From assembly GCA_964581605.1 (NCBI GenBank), contig CAZOPF010000112.1, positions 1 to 17,960 of the forward strand: 17,960 bases of DNA, written 5' to 3'. Shown here piece after piece: positions 6,759 through 14,549 of the stretch. The DNA is from CAADGU01 sp964581605. Lineage in GTDB: Bacteria > Chloroflexota > Anaerolineae > Promineifilales > Promineifilaceae. The notes under the pieces were generated by a model that did no database searches, was not told the DNA's origin, and saw only the letters and a program-made list of their open reading frames with translations. A program made the translations under genes and the position numbers. Position 1 is the stretch's first letter; the number at the start of each line of letters is the position of its first letter.

Positions 6759-8498
6759 TCACGTGGCGAGATAGAGACGTTGCTGCTGGCTGTAAGGTAG
6801 GATGTGAATATATTCGCCGTTTTGCAGCCGGGTTTGGGTGGTCTGCCAATAAGCGGGGTCTAACAGGTCGCTGTGGTGGGCCAGAAATTCGGCCTGTAAC
6901 GCGGCGGGCAGCCCCATAAAGTGCAGAAATTCCTCTGGGAAAATGTCGTGTTCGCTAATGGGAAACCAGGGTTCGGCCGCCAGATCATCTTCATAAGTAG
7001 GTGCGGGCGGGATGTGGCGAAAATGGCAATCGGTCAGCGGCCGCAGCTCATCATAATCATAAAAAACCACACGGCCGTGCCGCGTCACGCCAAAGTTTTT
7101 CAGCAACATATCACCGGGAAAGATGTTGGTCACAGCCATATCTTTGATGGCACGGCCGTAATCCCGGATAGCGGCCGCTGCCTGGTCTGCATCCACCTGG
7201 CGAATGTACAGGTCTAATGGCGTTACCCGCCGCTGCACATACGCATGGGCAATAATCACGGCATCCCCTTTCACTTGCACCGAGCGCCCGGCCGATGATA
7301 GCAGTTCGGCTAACAATACCGGATCAAAACGGTCCCGTTCAAATTCCAAAAATTCAAAAGATTGCGCATCCACCAGACGGCCGCCCCGATCATGCCGGTA
7401 CACCATCTCATATTGAGCCATCACATTTTGCCGGGTCACTTTTTTCGGGTCGGCAAAATGATCTTTAATGATCTTAAACACCAGGTCATAATCTGGCAGA
7501 CTAAACACGGCCATCACCATGCCTTTCTGCCCTGGTGCGGTCTGGAACTGCGCTTCCGATTGGGCCAGATGGCGCAAAATGTCGCGGTATAACTCTGTCT
7601 TGCCGTGTTTGTTGTAGCCCAATGAGATGTAGATTTCAGCGACGCGCTTTTGGGGGATGAGGGTTTGAATGAAGGCTACCAGGTCGTAGGGGCGGTCAAT
7701 TTTGACGTGGAAGTAGGAGCGAGTGAAGCTGAACAGGATGCTGACGCTGGTGGCGTCCAACAGCACACTATCTACATAGAGTCCGTCACGGCCGTGCAGC
7801 AGGCATAACACGCAGGGGATGGTCTGGCTGCCGGCTTGAATCCGCCCCACCAGATACGCCCCCTGGCTGCGGTAAAAGCCACTTTTGACCATATCGAGGC
7901 GCTGCATCATCAATCCCTGGGCCGCCAGATGGGCCTGGATGCGGGCGGCAATCAACAGGCAATCCTGCTCCAGATGGGCAAAATGGTGGGCCGGGTGGTA
8001 GCCGCTGATAATTTCGTAGAAGAGGTCGGCTTTGGGCTGGAGCGTTTTGTAGCTGCGGTAGACTTTGTGGCGGGAAGGGGTGGGAGGTGATTGATAGTCG
8101 GTGGTGACAAATTCGATTTGCGGGTCTACGCCAACGGTGGTGAAGATGCGGCGGGTGACGGAGTTGAAGAAGGTCTCGGCCAGTTCCCAATCGTCACGGG
8201 CGAAGATGTGGTTGGAGTAGACGGCTTTCATGCTGGCCCAGACCAGTTTGTCATGCAGGCGGTCGGCCAAGAGGCAATGGATTTCGCCCACAACCTGGTC
8301 GGTAATGGTTTTGTACAGTTCCAGACGTTCTTCAGCATCGGCGCGACGGCCGTGCCAGTCTTGTCGTTCAAAACGTTGTGGCGCACGATGGGTAATGGCC
8401 TGAAAGGTGTCGCCGTAATTTCTAAATGCCTGATATATGGCTGCCGCCCCGACATTAGCCAGGCGGCTATCCGTCAGGCGGGTAAAGTCCAGTCGCAT
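6759..8498 (-). CDS. aceK: Isocitrate dehydrogenase kinase/phosphatase
   Basis: Phosphorylates and dephosphorylates NADP-isocitrate dehydrogenase, switching isocitrate between the TCA cycle and the glyoxylate shunt. The 579 residues equal the E. coli length. The N-terminal regulatory half is present, as are the kinase-type ATP loop APGQKGMVM (321-329), Lys342 in FKIIKD, FPGDMLLKNFG (460-470), the metal-binding VVFYDYDE (477-484) and the late EPWF and FPEEF segments. The gene looks intact. It lies 23 bases after pobA on the same strand. There is no Shine-Dalgarno site, but TATACT lies exactly 6 bases before the ATG, suggesting a leaderless transcript. AceK is best known from Proteobacteria, and no isocitrate lyase, malate synthase or isocitrate dehydrogenase gene is in view, so transfer is possible. 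Confidence 0.96.
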   Translation of the reverse strand: MRLDFTRLTDSRLANVGAAAIYQAFRNYGDTFQAITHRAPQRFERQDWHGRRADAEERLELYKTITDQVVGEIHCLLADRLHDKLVWASMKAVYSNHIFARDDWELAETFFNSVTRRIFTTVGVDPQIEFVTTDYQSPPTPSRHKVYRSYKTLQPKADLFYEIISGYHPAHHFAHLEQDCLLIAARIQAHLAAQGLMMQRLDMVKSGFYRSQGAYLVGRIQAGSQTIPCVLCLLHGRDGLYVDSVLLDATSVSILFSFTRSYFHVKIDRPYDLVAFIQTLIPQKRVAEIYISLGYNKHGKTELYRDILRHLAQSEAQFQTAPGQKGMVMAVFSLPDYDLVFKIIKDHFADPKKVTRQNVMAQYEMVYRHDRGGRLVDAQSFEFLEFERDRFDPVLLAELLSSAGRSVQVKGDAVIIAHAYVQRRVTPLDLYIRQVDADQAAAAIRDYGRAIKDMAVTNIFPGDMLLKNFGVTRHGRVVFYDYDELRPLTDCHFRHIPPAPTYEDDLAAEPWFPISEHDIFPEEFLHFMGLPAALQAEFLAHHSDLLDPAYWQTTQTRLQNGEYIHILPYSQQQRLYLAT

Positions 8499-8504
8499 AG
8501 TGGA

Positions 8505-8510
8505 AGTATA
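8505..8510 (-). promoter_or_regulatory. Candidate -10 element for leaderless aceK
   Basis: TATACT on the minus strand, 6 bases before the aceK ATG and inside the pobA-aceK spacer. Transcription would start at or next to the ATG. There is no extended TG and no good -35, so support comes mainly from the same spacing seen at both xisH genes. Confidence 0.35.
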
Positions 8511-8521
8511 TCGCTAATGGC

Positions 8522-9706
8522 TTACTCAAACTGCTCATAAGGCAGACCAACGTAATTTTCGGCAAATACCGTTTGCCCGGCCACCGAGCCGGTCAGGTAA
8601 TCCAGTTCGGCCACCTGCAAACGCTGGTTCAGCCCATCATCGCCAAAGCGGTGCATGAGGCCGGTAAACCACCAGGAAAAGCGGATCGCTTTCCAGACGC
8701 GGCGCAGGGCGGCGGCAGAATAACGGTCGAGCAAATCGGACCGTTTCTCCTGGTAATAGGCGATGAGGGCGCGGGAGAGGTAGTAGATGTCGGAGGCGGC
8801 CAGATTCAGCCCCTTCGCCCCGGTGGGCGGCACGATGTGGGCGGCGTCTCCGGCCAGGAACAGAGTGCCAAAACGCATTGGCTCGGCCACAAAGCTGCGC
8901 AGGGGGGCGATGCTCATTTCCAGGCGGGGGCCGGTGGTCACCTGGGCGGCGATTTCATGCGGCAGCCGCCGCCGCAACTCATCCCAAAATGCGTCGTCCG
9001 TCCAGTTGGCGACGTCATCGTCTAATGAACATTGCACGTAATACCGGCTGCGGGTGTGGGAACGCATACTGCACAGGGCAAAACCGCGTTTGTGGTTGGC
9101 ATAGATCAGTTCCTCGTTTACCGGGGGGACATCAGACAAAATGCCCAGCCAACCAAAGGGGTAGATTTTCTCGAAGAGGGTAATGTCAGCGGCGGGTACG
9201 CTCTGGCGGGCGACGCCATGATAGCCGTCACACCCGGCCACAAAATCGCAGACGATTTCCTGGCGCTGCCCATTTTGTTCGTAGATGATGCGCGGTTGGT
9301 CCGTGGCGTAATCTTCAACGGCCAGGGCAGGCGCTTCGTAGTGAATGATGCCGCCGGCCGCCAGATGGGCTTCCACCAGGTCGCGGGTGAGTTCGGTCTG
9401 GCCGTAGATGATGACGGATTGGCCGCGGGTGTGATGGGCCATGTCTATGCGGGTGAGACGGCCGTTAAACGCCAGATTTACGCCGCCATGTACCAGCCCT
9501 TCCCTGTCCATGCGCCCCCCCACTTGGGCTTCGCGCAGCAGGTTCGCCATCCCCTGTTCCAGCACCCCGGCCCGAATACGGCCGAGTACATACTCCTTAC
9601 TCTGCCGCTCGATAATGATGCTTTCAATGCCCTGTAAATGCAGCAGCCGCGCCAGCAATAAGCCGGACGGCCCCGCGCCAATGATGCCAACTTGTGTTCT
9701 GTTCAT
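8522..9706 (-). CDS. pobA: 4-hydroxybenzoate 3-monooxygenase (p-hydroxybenzoate hydroxylase)
   Basis: FAD- and NAD(P)H-dependent aromatic hydroxylase that converts 4-hydroxybenzoate to protocatechuate in the cytosol. The 394 residues match the family. It shows the Rossmann start GIIGAGPSG (8-16), the RIRAGVLEQG segment (43-52), the GCDG motif (158-161) and the second FAD motif FLAGDAAHIVPPTGAKG. Substrate residues known from the Pseudomonas enzyme are kept at +1 numbering: Tyr202, Ser213, Arg215 and Tyr223, with a C-terminal Tyr in ENYVGLPYE. There is no evident Shine-Dalgarno site. It follows xisI by 17 bases, inside a duplicated 14-mer, and precedes aceK. No protocatechuate-cleavage genes are in the window, so the downstream route lies elsewhere. 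Confidence 0.95.
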   Translation of the reverse strand: MNRTQVGIIGAGPSGLLLARLLHLQGIESIIIERQSKEYVLGRIRAGVLEQGMANLLREAQVGGRMDREGLVHGGVNLAFNGRLTRIDMAHHTRGQSVIIYGQTELTRDLVEAHLAAGGIIHYEAPALAVEDYATDQPRIIYEQNGQRQEIVCDFVAGCDGYHGVARQSVPAADITLFEKIYPFGWLGILSDVPPVNEELIYANHKRGFALCSMRSHTRSRYYVQCSLDDDVANWTDDAFWDELRRRLPHEIAAQVTTGPRLEMSIAPLRSFVAEPMRFGTLFLAGDAAHIVPPTGAKGLNLAASDIYYLSRALIAYYQEKRSDLLDRYSAAALRRVWKAIRFSWWFTGLMHRFGDDGLNQRLQVAELDYLTGSVAGQTVFAENYVGLPYEQFE

Positions 9707-9707
9707 G

Positions 9708-9735
9708 TTTTAAGTGACCGCTTTTAAGTGACCGC
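9708..9735 (-). repeat. Tandem 14-mer duplicating the end of xisI
   Basis: TTTTAAGTGACCGC occurs twice in direct succession (9708-9721 and 9722-9735). On the minus strand the first copy encodes the last residues and TAA stop of xisI; the second fills the spacer and ends one base before the pobA ATG. Another word repeat that contains a stop codon. Confidence 0.88.
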
Positions 9736-10065
9736 AAATTCGGTATACGGCCGTATTTCCGGTGGATGAAACGCCAGCACAATATCATCTTTAGCGACAC
9801 CGGCTGACAGCAAATTAACAGCAATACCATCCTCGGTCCAATCCTCTTCAATCCAGATTTTGCCCTGGTGCAAACGAAGATAAAGCGTCGGTGTATGTAT
9901 CCGAGATTTATTCCACCACCCAGTTGAAAATAACATGTAGTGGTCTCGTTCTTCATCAAAGATGAGATGCGCTTCTGCGCCACCTGATGTTGTTTGATTG
10001 ATCAAATCTGCGTGTTCCGTCAACAATTGTTTAATCAGTTGCCGGTAGGTAGCTAATTTATCCAT
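9724..10065 (-). CDS. xisI: XisI-family protein (copy 1)
   Basis: 113-residue partner of XisH. In Nostoc/Anabaena the pair controls excision of the fdxN element, but most homologues elsewhere have no assigned role. The diagnostic core is clear: GKIWIEEDWTEDGIA, LLSAGV and PPEIRPY near the C-terminus, with an N-terminal helix beginning MDKLATYRQLIKQLL. Its ATG overlaps the end of xisH by 13 bases, so the two are translationally coupled. There is no signal or membrane segment. No XisF-like recombinase or element boundary is visible, so an excision role is not supported here; a paired-protein or toxin-antitoxin-like function is only a guess. Confidence 0.9.
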   Translation of the reverse strand: MDKLATYRQLIKQLLTEHADLINQTTSGGAEAHLIFDEERDHYMLFSTGWWNKSRIHTPTLYLRLHQGKIWIEEDWTEDGIAVNLLSAGVAKDDIVLAFHPPEIRPYTEFAVT

Positions 10066-10469
10066 TGTACAACCTCCTCTAGCTCAAGATCCGTCACCAG
10101 CAAAGGTATTTTATCGGCCTCAATTACCAGTTGAATCATACTGCGTTGAAAACTAACCCGAAAAGTCACGTCGCTAATCGCCACATACAGCTTATGTTCT
10201 GGCGCAACTTCTTTCAAGACAAGGAAATAAAGCCGATACTGCCCCAACGCTTCCTTAAAGTCTTGCAAAGTTGAAATACCCACGAAACTCTTGACTTCTA
10301 CAATAATTTTGTCTCCACCACGCTCTGCCGCAAAAGGTTTTTCTGCTGCCAAATCGGCATAAGCAAACTCGCCTTTATACGCCAGTGTGAACGGATCATG
10401 TGTGATCGTCCATCCATCTTTGATGAGGGCGTTTTTGACGGCGTTATGAATGACATCTTTTGCAGACAT
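10053..10469 (-). CDS. xisH: XisH-family protein (copy 1), PD-(D/E)XK-like
   Basis: 138 residues. Key segments are ALIKDGWTITHDPF (14-27), YADLAAEKPFAAER (37-50) and KIIVEVKSF (54-62). Asp39 followed by Glu58-Val-Lys60 has the shape of a PD-(D/E)XK nuclease core, so XisH may bind or cut DNA; that is inferred from the motif. It aligns with copy 2 at 15996-16412 without gaps, with about 45% identity by hand, and both are 138 residues. It starts 16 bases after the CoA ligase stop without a Shine-Dalgarno site; an extended -10 (TGTTATAAT) sits 6 bases before the ATG, suggesting its own leaderless transcript inside the catabolic gene row. Confidence 0.9.
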   Translation of the reverse strand: MSAKDVIHNAVKNALIKDGWTITHDPFTLAYKGEFAYADLAAEKPFAAERGGDKIIVEVKSFVGISTLQDFKEALGQYRLYFLVLKEVAPEHKLYVAISDVTFRVSFQRSMIQLVIEADKIPLLVTDLELEEVVQWIN

Positions 10470-10475
10470 GCAGAG

Positions 10476-10484
10476 ATTATAACA
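10476..10484 (-). promoter_or_regulatory. Extended -10 promoter for leaderless xisH-xisI (copy 1)
   Basis: TGTTATAAT on the minus strand is a perfect extended -10 (TGNTATAAT), placed exactly 6 bases before the xisH ATG, so the start site would be at the ATG. The ligase stop codon (10486-10488) lies directly upstream. A near-identical element in the same place precedes the second xisH (15981-15989). Confidence 0.6.
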
Positions 10485-10485
10485 A

Positions 10486-12027
10486 TCACTCCCGCAGCTT
10501 AAACCGCTGAATTTTGCCGGTGGCGGTTTTGGGCAGGTCGTCTACAAATTCAATCCAACGCGGCCGTTTGTACTCCGCCATCTGTTCCCGCGCAAACTGG
10601 ATCAGTTCTTTTTCCAATTCCGGGGATGGGGCGACCCCCGGTTTGAGCACCACATACGCTTTGGGTTTGTACAGCCCGGCTTCATCGGCTTTGGCGACGA
10701 CGGCACATTCCTGCACGGCCGTGTGCCCAATCAACGCACTCTCCACCTCCATCGGCGACACCCAAATACCGCCTGCCTTGATCATGTCATCCGCTCGGCC
10801 GGCGTGCCAGTAATAGCCATCCTCATCCACATAATACTTGTCCCCCGTAAACAACCATTCCCCCTGGAACGTCTGGCGGCTCTTCTGATATTGGTGCAGG
10901 TAATAAGAAGCCGTTGTCTCCCCACGCACCAACAAATTGCCAATCTCCCCCTGCCGTACCTCCTGCCCATTATCGCCAATGATCTTCAGGTCAAACCCCT
11001 TCACCGGCTTGCCGCTGCTGCCGGGGCGGATGTCGCCGGGCCGGTTGGAGATGAAGATGTGGTAGATTTCCGTACAGCCAATCCCGTCCACAATTTCCAG
11101 CCCGGTGCGCTCCCGCCACTGCTGCCAGATGGGGGCGGGCAGCGCTTCCCCGGCGGACACGCACAAGCGCAGTGAAGACAAATCATACTTCTCCACCAGG
11201 TCAGGAATCGCCAGCGCCATGGCATAGCCGGTGGGCGCATTGTAAAAGATGGTCGGTTGGAACTGCACAATCAGGTCTAAGATGTTGTTGATGAAGCGCG
11301 GCGCGCCGGGGTAGAGGATGATGCTGGCCCCCACATACCAGGGAAAAATCAAGTTCCCGCCTGTGCCAAAGGTGAAAAAGAGCTTGGCCACGGCCAGGGT
11401 GCGGTCACTTTCGCGCAACCCCAGCACGTTGACGCCCCACAACTGCGCCGTAAGGGGCAAATCTTTATGAGCATGGGGGATGCCCTTCGGTTCGCCAGTG
11501 GTGCCGCTGGAATAGTTGAGCGTTGCCAAATCTTCGCGGTGTGTAGGCACCCGTTCACAGGTGGTGGATTCACCGGCAATCCAATCTGTGTAGCTGGTTT
11601 CGCCGTCGGCCGTGCCCATGACAATCACATGCCGCAGAAAAGGCTGCCCGGCGCGGATTTCGGCAATTTTGGGCAGCAATTCTGCGTGAACGATGAGGAC
11701 ATGGGCGTGGCTGTCGCGCAAAATGTAGTCGTATTCGCCGGGCGTGAGCAGGGTGTTCATGCCCAGCGAAACCGCGCCAATTTTGAGCGTGCCAAAAAAA
11801 CACGTCACCCACTCCGGCGTGTCATAGGTGAGCAGCCCCACTACATCGCCAATGCGCACATCCAGCTTTTGCAGGGCGTTGGCCACCTGATTGGCCTCCT
11901 GGCTGACCTGGCGGAAGGTCATATTCCGCGACAGGCTGAACAGTGCCACTTTATCGGCGCGTTCGGCCAGATTGTGTTCCAGAATGTCTATAGCGTTGTA
12001 ATAAAGTGGTAAATCGTCGGCTCTCAT
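10486..12027 (-). CDS. Benzoate/2-aminobenzoate-type CoA ligase
   Basis: ATP-dependent acyl-adenylate ligase that would activate an aromatic acid to its CoA thioester. The 513 residues carry the ANL motifs: YSSGTTGEPKG (172-182), the benzoate-CoA ligase-like segment AKLFFTFGTGGNLIFPWYVGA, GIGCTEIYHIFISNRPGDIRPG (read in two pieces), FTGDKYYVDEDGYYWHAGR with the hinge DDMIKAGG, and the catalytic Lys505 in PKTATGKIQR. These favour the benzoate-CoA ligase branch. Its upstream neighbour is a 2-aminobenzoyl-CoA monooxygenase/reductase, so 2-aminobenzoate (anthranilate) is the likeliest substrate; benzoate or salicylate are alternatives. A strong AAGGAG (about 12032-12037) supports the start. A long word-repeat hairpin separates it from the upstream gene. 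Confidence 0.92.
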   Translation of the reverse strand: MRADDLPLYYNAIDILEHNLAERADKVALFSLSRNMTFRQVSQEANQVANALQKLDVRIGDVVGLLTYDTPEWVTCFFGTLKIGAVSLGMNTLLTPGEYDYILRDSHAHVLIVHAELLPKIAEIRAGQPFLRHVIVMGTADGETSYTDWIAGESTTCERVPTHREDLATLNYSSGTTGEPKGIPHAHKDLPLTAQLWGVNVLGLRESDRTLAVAKLFFTFGTGGNLIFPWYVGASIILYPGAPRFINNILDLIVQFQPTIFYNAPTGYAMALAIPDLVEKYDLSSLRLCVSAGEALPAPIWQQWRERTGLEIVDGIGCTEIYHIFISNRPGDIRPGSSGKPVKGFDLKIIGDNGQEVRQGEIGNLLVRGETTASYYLHQYQKSRQTFQGEWLFTGDKYYVDEDGYYWHAGRADDMIKAGGIWVSPMEVESALIGHTAVQECAVVAKADEAGLYKPKAYVVLKPGVAPSPELEKELIQFAREQMAEYKRPRWIEFVDDLPKTATGKIQRFKLRE

Positions 12028-12045
12028 GGGTTCTCCTTTTTTAGA

Positions 12046-12118
12046 AGTAAGCAGTGGGCAGTGAGCAGTAAGCAGTACCTACCGCTCACTGCTCACCGCT
12101 CACTGCTCACTGCTCACT
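12046..12118 (-). repeat. Long hairpin of AGTGAGCAGT words overlapping the monooxygenase stop codon
   Basis: The left arm 12046-12076 and right arm 12088-12118 are 31 bases each and complementary at about 27 positions, with an 11-base loop. Words are AGTAAGCAGT/AGTGAGCAGT, the same family as 2726-2794. The TGA stop of the monooxygenase/reductase (12100-12102) lies within the arm, and its last residues (Val-Ser-Ser-Glu-Gln) are translated repeat. There is no T-tract. It lies between two genes that should be co-transcribed. Confidence 0.92.
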
Positions 12119-14451
12119 GGCTTGTGGGATGGTGGTTTTAACAATCGCCGATTTTCCAGCCACTCGGCGCGGGCTTTTTCGGCTTCGCGGTAGGCCTGCC
12201 GTTGGCCGCTGTGGTATTGCTCTGGCCACTGTTGGGGGTGGTAGTTGTAGTGGGCGGCGGCTTGCAGGGTGAAGTAGGGATTGGACAGGTGGGGCCGGGC
12301 CAGGGCCACCAGATCGGCCCGGCCTTGCAGCAGGATGGTATTCACCTGGTCGGGCGTGGTAATGGCCCCAACGGCCATGGTGGCAATGCCTACCTCGTGG
12401 CGGATCTGGTCGGCGAAAGGGGTCTGGTACATACGGCCGTAAGCCGGCCGCTGCTCCGGCACCGTCTGCCCGCTAGACACATCCATCAGGTCAACCCCCG
12501 CTTCTTTGAACAACCAGGCCAGCTTTGTCAGTTCTTCCTCTGTCAATCCGCCAGGCGTCCAATCAGAAGCGGAGATGCGCACGGACATCGGTTTGTGGGC
12601 CGGCCAGGCGGTGCGGCAGGCGGCAAACAGTTCCAGCGGGAATCGCAGCCGGTTTTCAATCGCGCCGCCGTATTCATCTGTCCGTTGGTTAGTCAACGGC
12701 GAGATGAAGCTGGCCAGCAGGTAGCCATGCGCCATGTGGATTTCCAGCATGTCAAACCCGGCGGCGTTGGCGTAATGGGTGGCACGCACAAAGTCGGCGA
12801 TGATGCGGGTCATGCCGGCGCGGCTGAGTTCACGCGGCGTCTGGCTCATGCCGGGAAGGTAGGGCAGCGGCGAGGCGGAGACAAGCGGCCAGTTGTCATC
12901 GGGGTTGGGCAGCGGTTGGTCCTCGGCTTCCCAGAGGCGTTGGGTGGAGCCTTTGCGCCCGGCGTGGCCGAGCTGCATACAAATTTTGGCGCGGCTGTTC
13001 TGGTGTACAAATTCGACGATGCGCTGGAATTGGGCGCACTGTTCGTCGTTCCACAGGCCAGTGCAGCCGGGGGTGATGCGGGCGTCGGGCGCGGGGCAGG
13101 TCATCTCCACAAAAAGCAGCCCGGCGCCGCCAATGGCCCGGCTGCCCAGATGGACAAAATGCCACTCGTTGGGGACGCCATCTACGGCCGTGTACTGGGC
13201 CATCGGCGACACCACCACCCGGTTTTCCACCACCATCTCCCGCAGCCGAAAGGGGGTGAACATGGGCGGCGTGTTCTCGGCTACGTCAAACCCTTGCCGC
13301 CGCACCTGGTTGATGAACCAGCACTGCACCGGTTTGACAAATGTTTCATCCCGCACCAGCAATTCTTCATAGGTCATGCTCTTGGCGCGGGACATGACGC
13401 CAAAGGCAAATTGGGGTGGGTCGAGAGGCCAGTGCCGTTCCAGTGCCTCAAACCAGCGCAGAGAAACATCGGCCGTGTGCTGGGTTTTGCCCACTTCTTC
13501 GCGGCGGTGGGTATCGTAGCGGTGCAGCGCGTCGGCCAGGGTATCGGTCTGGCGCAGACATTCCAGCAGGGAGATGGCGTCTTCCATGGCCAGTTTGGTG
13601 CCGGAGCCAATCGAGTAGTGGGCGGTGGCTTTGGCGTCGCCCAGCAGCACCACGTTGTCCATGATCCAGGTCTGGTTGGTGATGGTGGGGAATTGCCGCC
13701 AGAGGGAGCGGTTGTTGATCAAAGGATGACCGGCCAATTCTTCAGCAAAGATGTCCATCAGGATGGGAATGTGTTCACCGGCTTCCGCATTCAGTTTATC
13801 GAATTGGTAGCCCAAATAGGTGCGCGGCGGCATTTCGATGACCCAGGTGGACAGGCCCGGCTGGTATTGGTAGCAGTGGGCGACGAGGGGGCCGTGGGGT
13901 GTTTCGCGGAAGAAGTAGTGGAAGGCGTCCAGTTCGCGGGTGGAGCCGAGCCAGCAGAAGTAGTTGTGGCGTTGGTCTACGGCCGTGCCAAAATGTTCCT
14001 TGTGTGCCTCCCGAATTTTGCTGTTGATGCCGTCGGCGGCCACAATCAGGTCACTGCTGGCAAATGGTTCTTGGGCCAGATCGGCCGGTTCAAATTCGTG
14101 CTGGAATTTCAGGCAAATGCCCAGTTCGCGGCACCGTTCTTGCAGCAGCCGCAGCAGCGATTGGCGCGAACAACCGGCAAAGCCATTGCCAGCGCAGCGG
14201 AACGTCTGCCCTTTGAAATGGATTTCCACATCATCCCAATAAGCAAAGTTGCGCCGGATGGCTTCGTAGGAAGGTTCGTCGTACTCCTTAAAAATGCCCA
14301 ATGTCTCATCGGAAAAGACCACGCCAAAGCCGAAGGTGTCATCGGGCCGGTTGCGCTCGTAAACGGTGATGTCATGCTGGGGCCACTGTTTTTTAAGGAG
14401 TACGGCCGTGTACAACCCACCCGGCCCGCCGCCAATGATGCTGATTTTCAT
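12100..14451 (-). CDS. 2-aminobenzoyl-CoA monooxygenase/reductase (salicylyl-CoA 5-hydroxylase-like bifunctional flavoprotein)
   Basis: 783 residues joining two flavin domains. Residues 1 to about 385 are a group A FAD monooxygenase: SIIGGGPGGLYTA at 4-16, an AADGINS segment near 139, and VVLLGDAKATAHYSIGSG near 268. Residues about 395-745 are an Old Yellow Enzyme-type FMN reductase: MFTPFRL, VVSPM, LGHAGRKG, EIHMAHGYLLASFISP and NQRTDEYGG. This fusion is typical of the aerobic 2-aminobenzoyl-CoA enzyme, which hydroxylates and then reduces the ring to a non-aromatic amino-oxo-cyclohexene-CoA. A salicylyl-CoA substrate is the main alternative. I chose the ATG at 14451 because the glycine-rich FAD motif begins there; an in-frame ATG 63 bases upstream adds an unlikely extension. 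It diverges from the crotonase gene across a 98-base promoter region. Confidence 0.93.
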   Translation of the reverse strand: MKISIIGGGPGGLYTAVLLKKQWPQHDITVYERNRPDDTFGFGVVFSDETLGIFKEYDEPSYEAIRRNFAYWDDVEIHFKGQTFRCAGNGFAGCSRQSLLRLLQERCRELGICLKFQHEFEPADLAQEPFASSDLIVAADGINSKIREAHKEHFGTAVDQRHNYFCWLGSTRELDAFHYFFRETPHGPLVAHCYQYQPGLSTWVIEMPPRTYLGYQFDKLNAEAGEHIPILMDIFAEELAGHPLINNRSLWRQFPTITNQTWIMDNVVLLGDAKATAHYSIGSGTKLAMEDAISLLECLRQTDTLADALHRYDTHRREEVGKTQHTADVSLRWFEALERHWPLDPPQFAFGVMSRAKSMTYEELLVRDETFVKPVQCWFINQVRRQGFDVAENTPPMFTPFRLREMVVENRVVVSPMAQYTAVDGVPNEWHFVHLGSRAIGGAGLLFVEMTCPAPDARITPGCTGLWNDEQCAQFQRIVEFVHQNSRAKICMQLGHAGRKGSTQRLWEAEDQPLPNPDDNWPLVSASPLPYLPGMSQTPRELSRAGMTRIIADFVRATHYANAAGFDMLEIHMAHGYLLASFISPLTNQRTDEYGGAIENRLRFPLELFAACRTAWPAHKPMSVRISASDWTPGGLTEEELTKLAWLFKEAGVDLMDVSSGQTVPEQRPAYGRMYQTPFADQIRHEVGIATMAVGAITTPDQVNTILLQGRADLVALARPHLSNPYFTLQAAAHYNYHPQQWPEQYHSGQRQAYREAEKARAEWLENRRLLKPPSHKPVSSEQ

Positions 14452-14476
14452 AGTTCCATCTCTTTTGCTAAAATGG

Positions 14477-14507
14477 CGTCTATTCAAGACGAGCAGCAAT
14501 CCATTGC
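14477..14507. promoter_or_regulatory. Two inverted repeats in the divergent catabolic promoter region
   Basis: CGTCT-N5-AGACG (14477-14491) is followed by GCAAT-CC-ATTGC (14496-14507). Both lie in the 98 bases between the divergent monooxygenase and crotonase starts. They are short, but the location suits binding sites for a regulator acting on both sides. No regulator gene is in the window. I find no clear -35/-10 pair for either direction. Confidence 0.35.
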
Positions 14508-14549
14508 AAACCATTTACCCCGGCAACAATTCTACCAGATGAGGACAGG

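Noticed and set aside
14452..14514. N-terminal extension of the monooxygenase/reductase from an upstream ATG
   Set aside because: The FAD-binding motif begins at the fourth residue from the 14451 ATG, and the extension runs through the divergent promoter region.
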